64,000 nucleotides of DNA from Acidobacteriaceae bacterium (GTDB taxonomy: Bacteria; Acidobacteriota; Terriglobia; Terriglobales; Acidobacteriaceae), in contig JANXYB010000076.1 of the NCBI GenBank assembly GCA_025350325.1, forward strand, positions 1 through 64,000, given 5' to 3'. Under the pieces are notes generated by a model. The model was given only the letters and a program-made list of their open reading frames with translations. It did no database searches and was not told the origin of the DNA. Below, piece after piece: positions 61,905-64,000 of the stretch (within the stretch, counting starts at the first letter, position 1; each line of letters begins with the position of its first letter). The position numbers were made by a program, and so were the translations under genes.

Positions 61905-63356
61905 TCAAGAAACCGCCGTCGCAACCCCAAGATTCAATGCCGAACTCATCAGCCTGTCTAACATGGTGAACACTTGCGACGCCGCTTGATAACTGCGCTC
62001 GATTTGCTGCATGAGTGCCGCTTCATCGTTCAAGCTGACGCTCGAAAGCGAGTTTCGCTGCGTCTGCAACTGCGTTACCGATGCCGTTTGCGCGGTGTTT
62101 TCTGTCTGCACCTGTGCCACCGTTGAACCCAGCGTAGTGACCATGCTGGAATAAAAATTAACCGGCGATTGGCCGTTGACGACCGCCTGCTTTCCCAGCA
62201 TGGCGAGGCCGATGAGGTTCGCGTTGTCTCCGGTTCCAGCACCAAATGCCCCTGCCGCAATCTGATTGGGGTCTGTCATCACTACCGCCATCGCGGCCGC
62301 GCTTCCCGCAACACTGGCTGACTGCGTGAAGATGTAAAGAGGAGTTGTTCCCGACCCAATCGTCCCGGCCGCGTTTGTCCCCGTACCTTCGACTCCGTTC
62401 AGACCTGTTCCTGAATTGTTCTGCGTGTTGACGTTGGTGCTCACGTCATGAGCGAGTTGGTCGAGAGCAGAGAGCACTGCAGGAATATCGTTATCGCGCG
62501 CGGTCAGATATCCGCCCAGTTGCCCGCCCCCGCTGGTTAGCTCCGACGTCGCGTCGTGCGTTCCAACAAAAAAGTGTGTAGCGCCGTTCACCGTGCCGTT
62601 CGTCAACGCAAAGCTGGACCCCTCCGAGACCAGCGTCTGACCGGAAGTGGTCGTGATCGAGAGCCCATTGTTCTCAGTGGTGATCTGGTTGATCCCGATC
62701 AATTGAGAGAGCGCGCTCAAGTCCTGCTGGCGCTGATCTTCAAGCACGCCTGCATCGGCACTGGGCGACGTAGATTGAATTAGCATATTGAGTTTAGCAA
62801 TCGTAGATGTCAGCGCATTGACTTGGCCCGTAACGCCGCTTGCCTCTCGATCGAGCGCCGACTTCTGCGCGTTCAGGCTGGCTGCTGCGTTTGAAATATC
62901 GCCCGCCAGCGTTGAAGCGGTTGAAAGAACCTGCTGACGGAGTGCATTGTCTGTTGGATTGGCTTCGAGTGAAGAAAATGAGTCGAAGAAGTTGCTGAGG
63001 TCGCTGCCGATATCGCCGGCTCGCGAACTGGCCTTGCCAGAATCCGGCGTGAAGAGCGATTGAACCGAGTTCAATCCGGCCAGCCGTGTGCCGGAGGACG
63101 ACGCCATCTGTTGCTGCTGATCAAGCCGCTCCTGCAGCACACGATCACGCACCGAGGTTGGCCCGGTTTCGGTAACGCCCGTGCCATATGTCACACCGCT
63201 GATCTCGACCGGCTGATTCTCTCGCCAATTGGGCACCTCCTGCGTGTAGCCAGGGGTGTTGGCATTGGCAACATTGTTCGACACAATGTTCAGCGCCGAC
63301 TGATCGGCCTCAAGAGCCGACGAGATGAGATTGAAAGCCGAACTAATCGACCCCAC
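61905..63356 (-). CDS. flgK: Flagellar hook-associated protein 1
   Basis: ALEADQSALNIVSNNVANANTPGYTQEV N-terminus; SVSLNDEAALMQQIERSYQAASQVFTMLDRLMSSALNLG C-terminus. Confidence 0.95.
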   Translation of the reverse strand: MGSISSAFNLISSALEADQSALNIVSNNVANANTPGYTQEVPNWRENQPVEISGVTYGTGVTETGPTSVRDRVLQERLDQQQQMASSSGTRLAGLNSVQSLFTPDSGKASSRAGDIGSDLSNFFDSFSSLEANPTDNALRQQVLSTASTLAGDISNAAASLNAQKSALDREASGVTGQVNALTSTIAKLNMLIQSTSPSADAGVLEDQRQQDLSALSQLIGINQITTENNGLSITTTSGQTLVSEGSSFALTNGTVNGATHFFVGTHDATSELTSGGGQLGGYLTARDNDIPAVLSALDQLAHDVSTNVNTQNNSGTGLNGVEGTGTNAAGTIGSGTTPLYIFTQSASVAGSAAAMAVVMTDPNQIAAGAFGAGTGDNANLIGLAMLGKQAVVNGQSPVNFYSSMVTTLGSTVAQVQTENTAQTASVTQLQTQRNSLSSVSLNDEAALMQQIERSYQAASQVFTMLDRLMSSALNLGVATAVS

Positions 63357-63723
63357 GTTGACTCACATTCCCGGTCCAATCCTTTTCGGGCTCATACCCA
63401 AACTGCGACCGGTCCGCACGTAATTCGCGCAAGCGATTCATCACCTTGAGATTGGCGCGTGTGGCTTCGAGAACGCGGGCAAAAATTGCCATCTCATGAG
63501 CCGACTCATTCGACTCCCGAGCCATTTCCGTGCGCCATTGCTCGTCGTCCGGGCTCAAGTCGCGGTTCAAGGCCTGGCATGAAAATGCCAGTTCCTCAAG
63601 CCGCTCTGCATCCAGGCAGGCCAGCGCCTTCGAAGCCGCTGCGATAATCTCTTTCAGCTCGGGATGGGTTCGCGCCTTCACGATCTCTGCATACTCCTTA
63701 AGTCCAACTTCGCAGTCTGCCAA
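63343..63723 (-). CDS. flgN: FlgN-like flagellar export chaperone
   Basis: Helical 126-aa ORF upstream of and overlapping flgK; EVLEATRANLKVMNRLRELRADRSQFGYEP-type C-terminus; call mainly by position. Confidence 0.65.
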   Translation of the reverse strand: MADCEVGLKEYAEIVKARTHPELKEIIAAASKALACLDAERLEELAFSCQALNRDLSPDDEQWRTEMARESNESAHEMAIFARVLEATRANLKVMNRLRELRADRSQFGYEPEKDWTGNVSQRGVD

Positions 63724-63786
63724 AACGCACGGTCGTAGTGAGCCCGACCGTCACATGCTCCGCACCGACAACGATTCTCGACACTT

Positions 63787-64000
63787 CTACTTGCGTTCCC
63801 CAGTTCCGGCCAGCATGGCATCTACTACCTTGCTGGCTATGGCGGCCGCCGGTACGTTATAGGTCCCAGCCGCCAGTGCAGCTTGAATCGCAGCTACCTT
63901 CTCCGGACGTACGCCGCCGTCCGCAGCGCTTTGCGAAACTTCTGTCCCGGCACTACTAAGAGTGGCATGATCGCCAACAAACGCGCCCTGACCGGCCGCC
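63787..64000 (-). CDS. flgM: Anti-sigma-28 factor FlgM (N-terminus truncated by window end)
   Basis: Manual minus-strand translation: ...GVRPEKVAAIQAALAAGTYNVPAAAIASKVVDAMLAGTGERK*, matching FlgM R.EKV..I..ai..G.Y.vd...iA..ml. Confidence 0.8.
   Translation of the reverse strand, partial: AAGQGAFVGDHATLSSAGTEVSQSAADGGVRPEKVAAIQAALAAGTYNVPAAAIASKVVDAMLAGTGERK

Overview
The window looks like an Acidobacteria (Terriglobia-like) chromosome segment. That placement is inferred from gene content and repeat style, not from any database search. It carries about 55 credible CDSs; I found no rRNA, tRNA, CRISPR array or transposase. The most interesting locus is a tightly coupled operon at 2077-10565: an FHA protein with a DUF3662-like N-terminus, a 32-aa transmembrane ORF, a membrane PP2C phosphatase with an extracytoplasmic beta-helix, a non-RD Ser/Thr kinase without PASTA repeats, a natural SEDS (RodA/FtsW) plus class-B PBP fusion, and a second FHA protein. 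It has the same parts list as the actinobacterial fhaA-fhaB-pstP-rodA-pbpA-pknA/B cell-wall signalling cluster, but rearranged and fused. Other loci include a GGDEF protein, a GH31 glycosidase, tsaC, rarA with a duplicated insertion, dsbD, prfB with an intact programmed frameshift site, lnt, an APC permease, bactofilin, the F0 genes atpZ-atpI-atpB-atpE, lysS, metX-metY with an attenuator-like leader, purB, a complete arginine-to-putrescine operon, icd, and flgM-flgN-flgK-flgL. There are two gene remnants (an ispG fragment and a phosphoesterase with an out-of-frame deletion). Several hairpin-bearing REP-like repeat clusters lie downstream of plus-strand genes.
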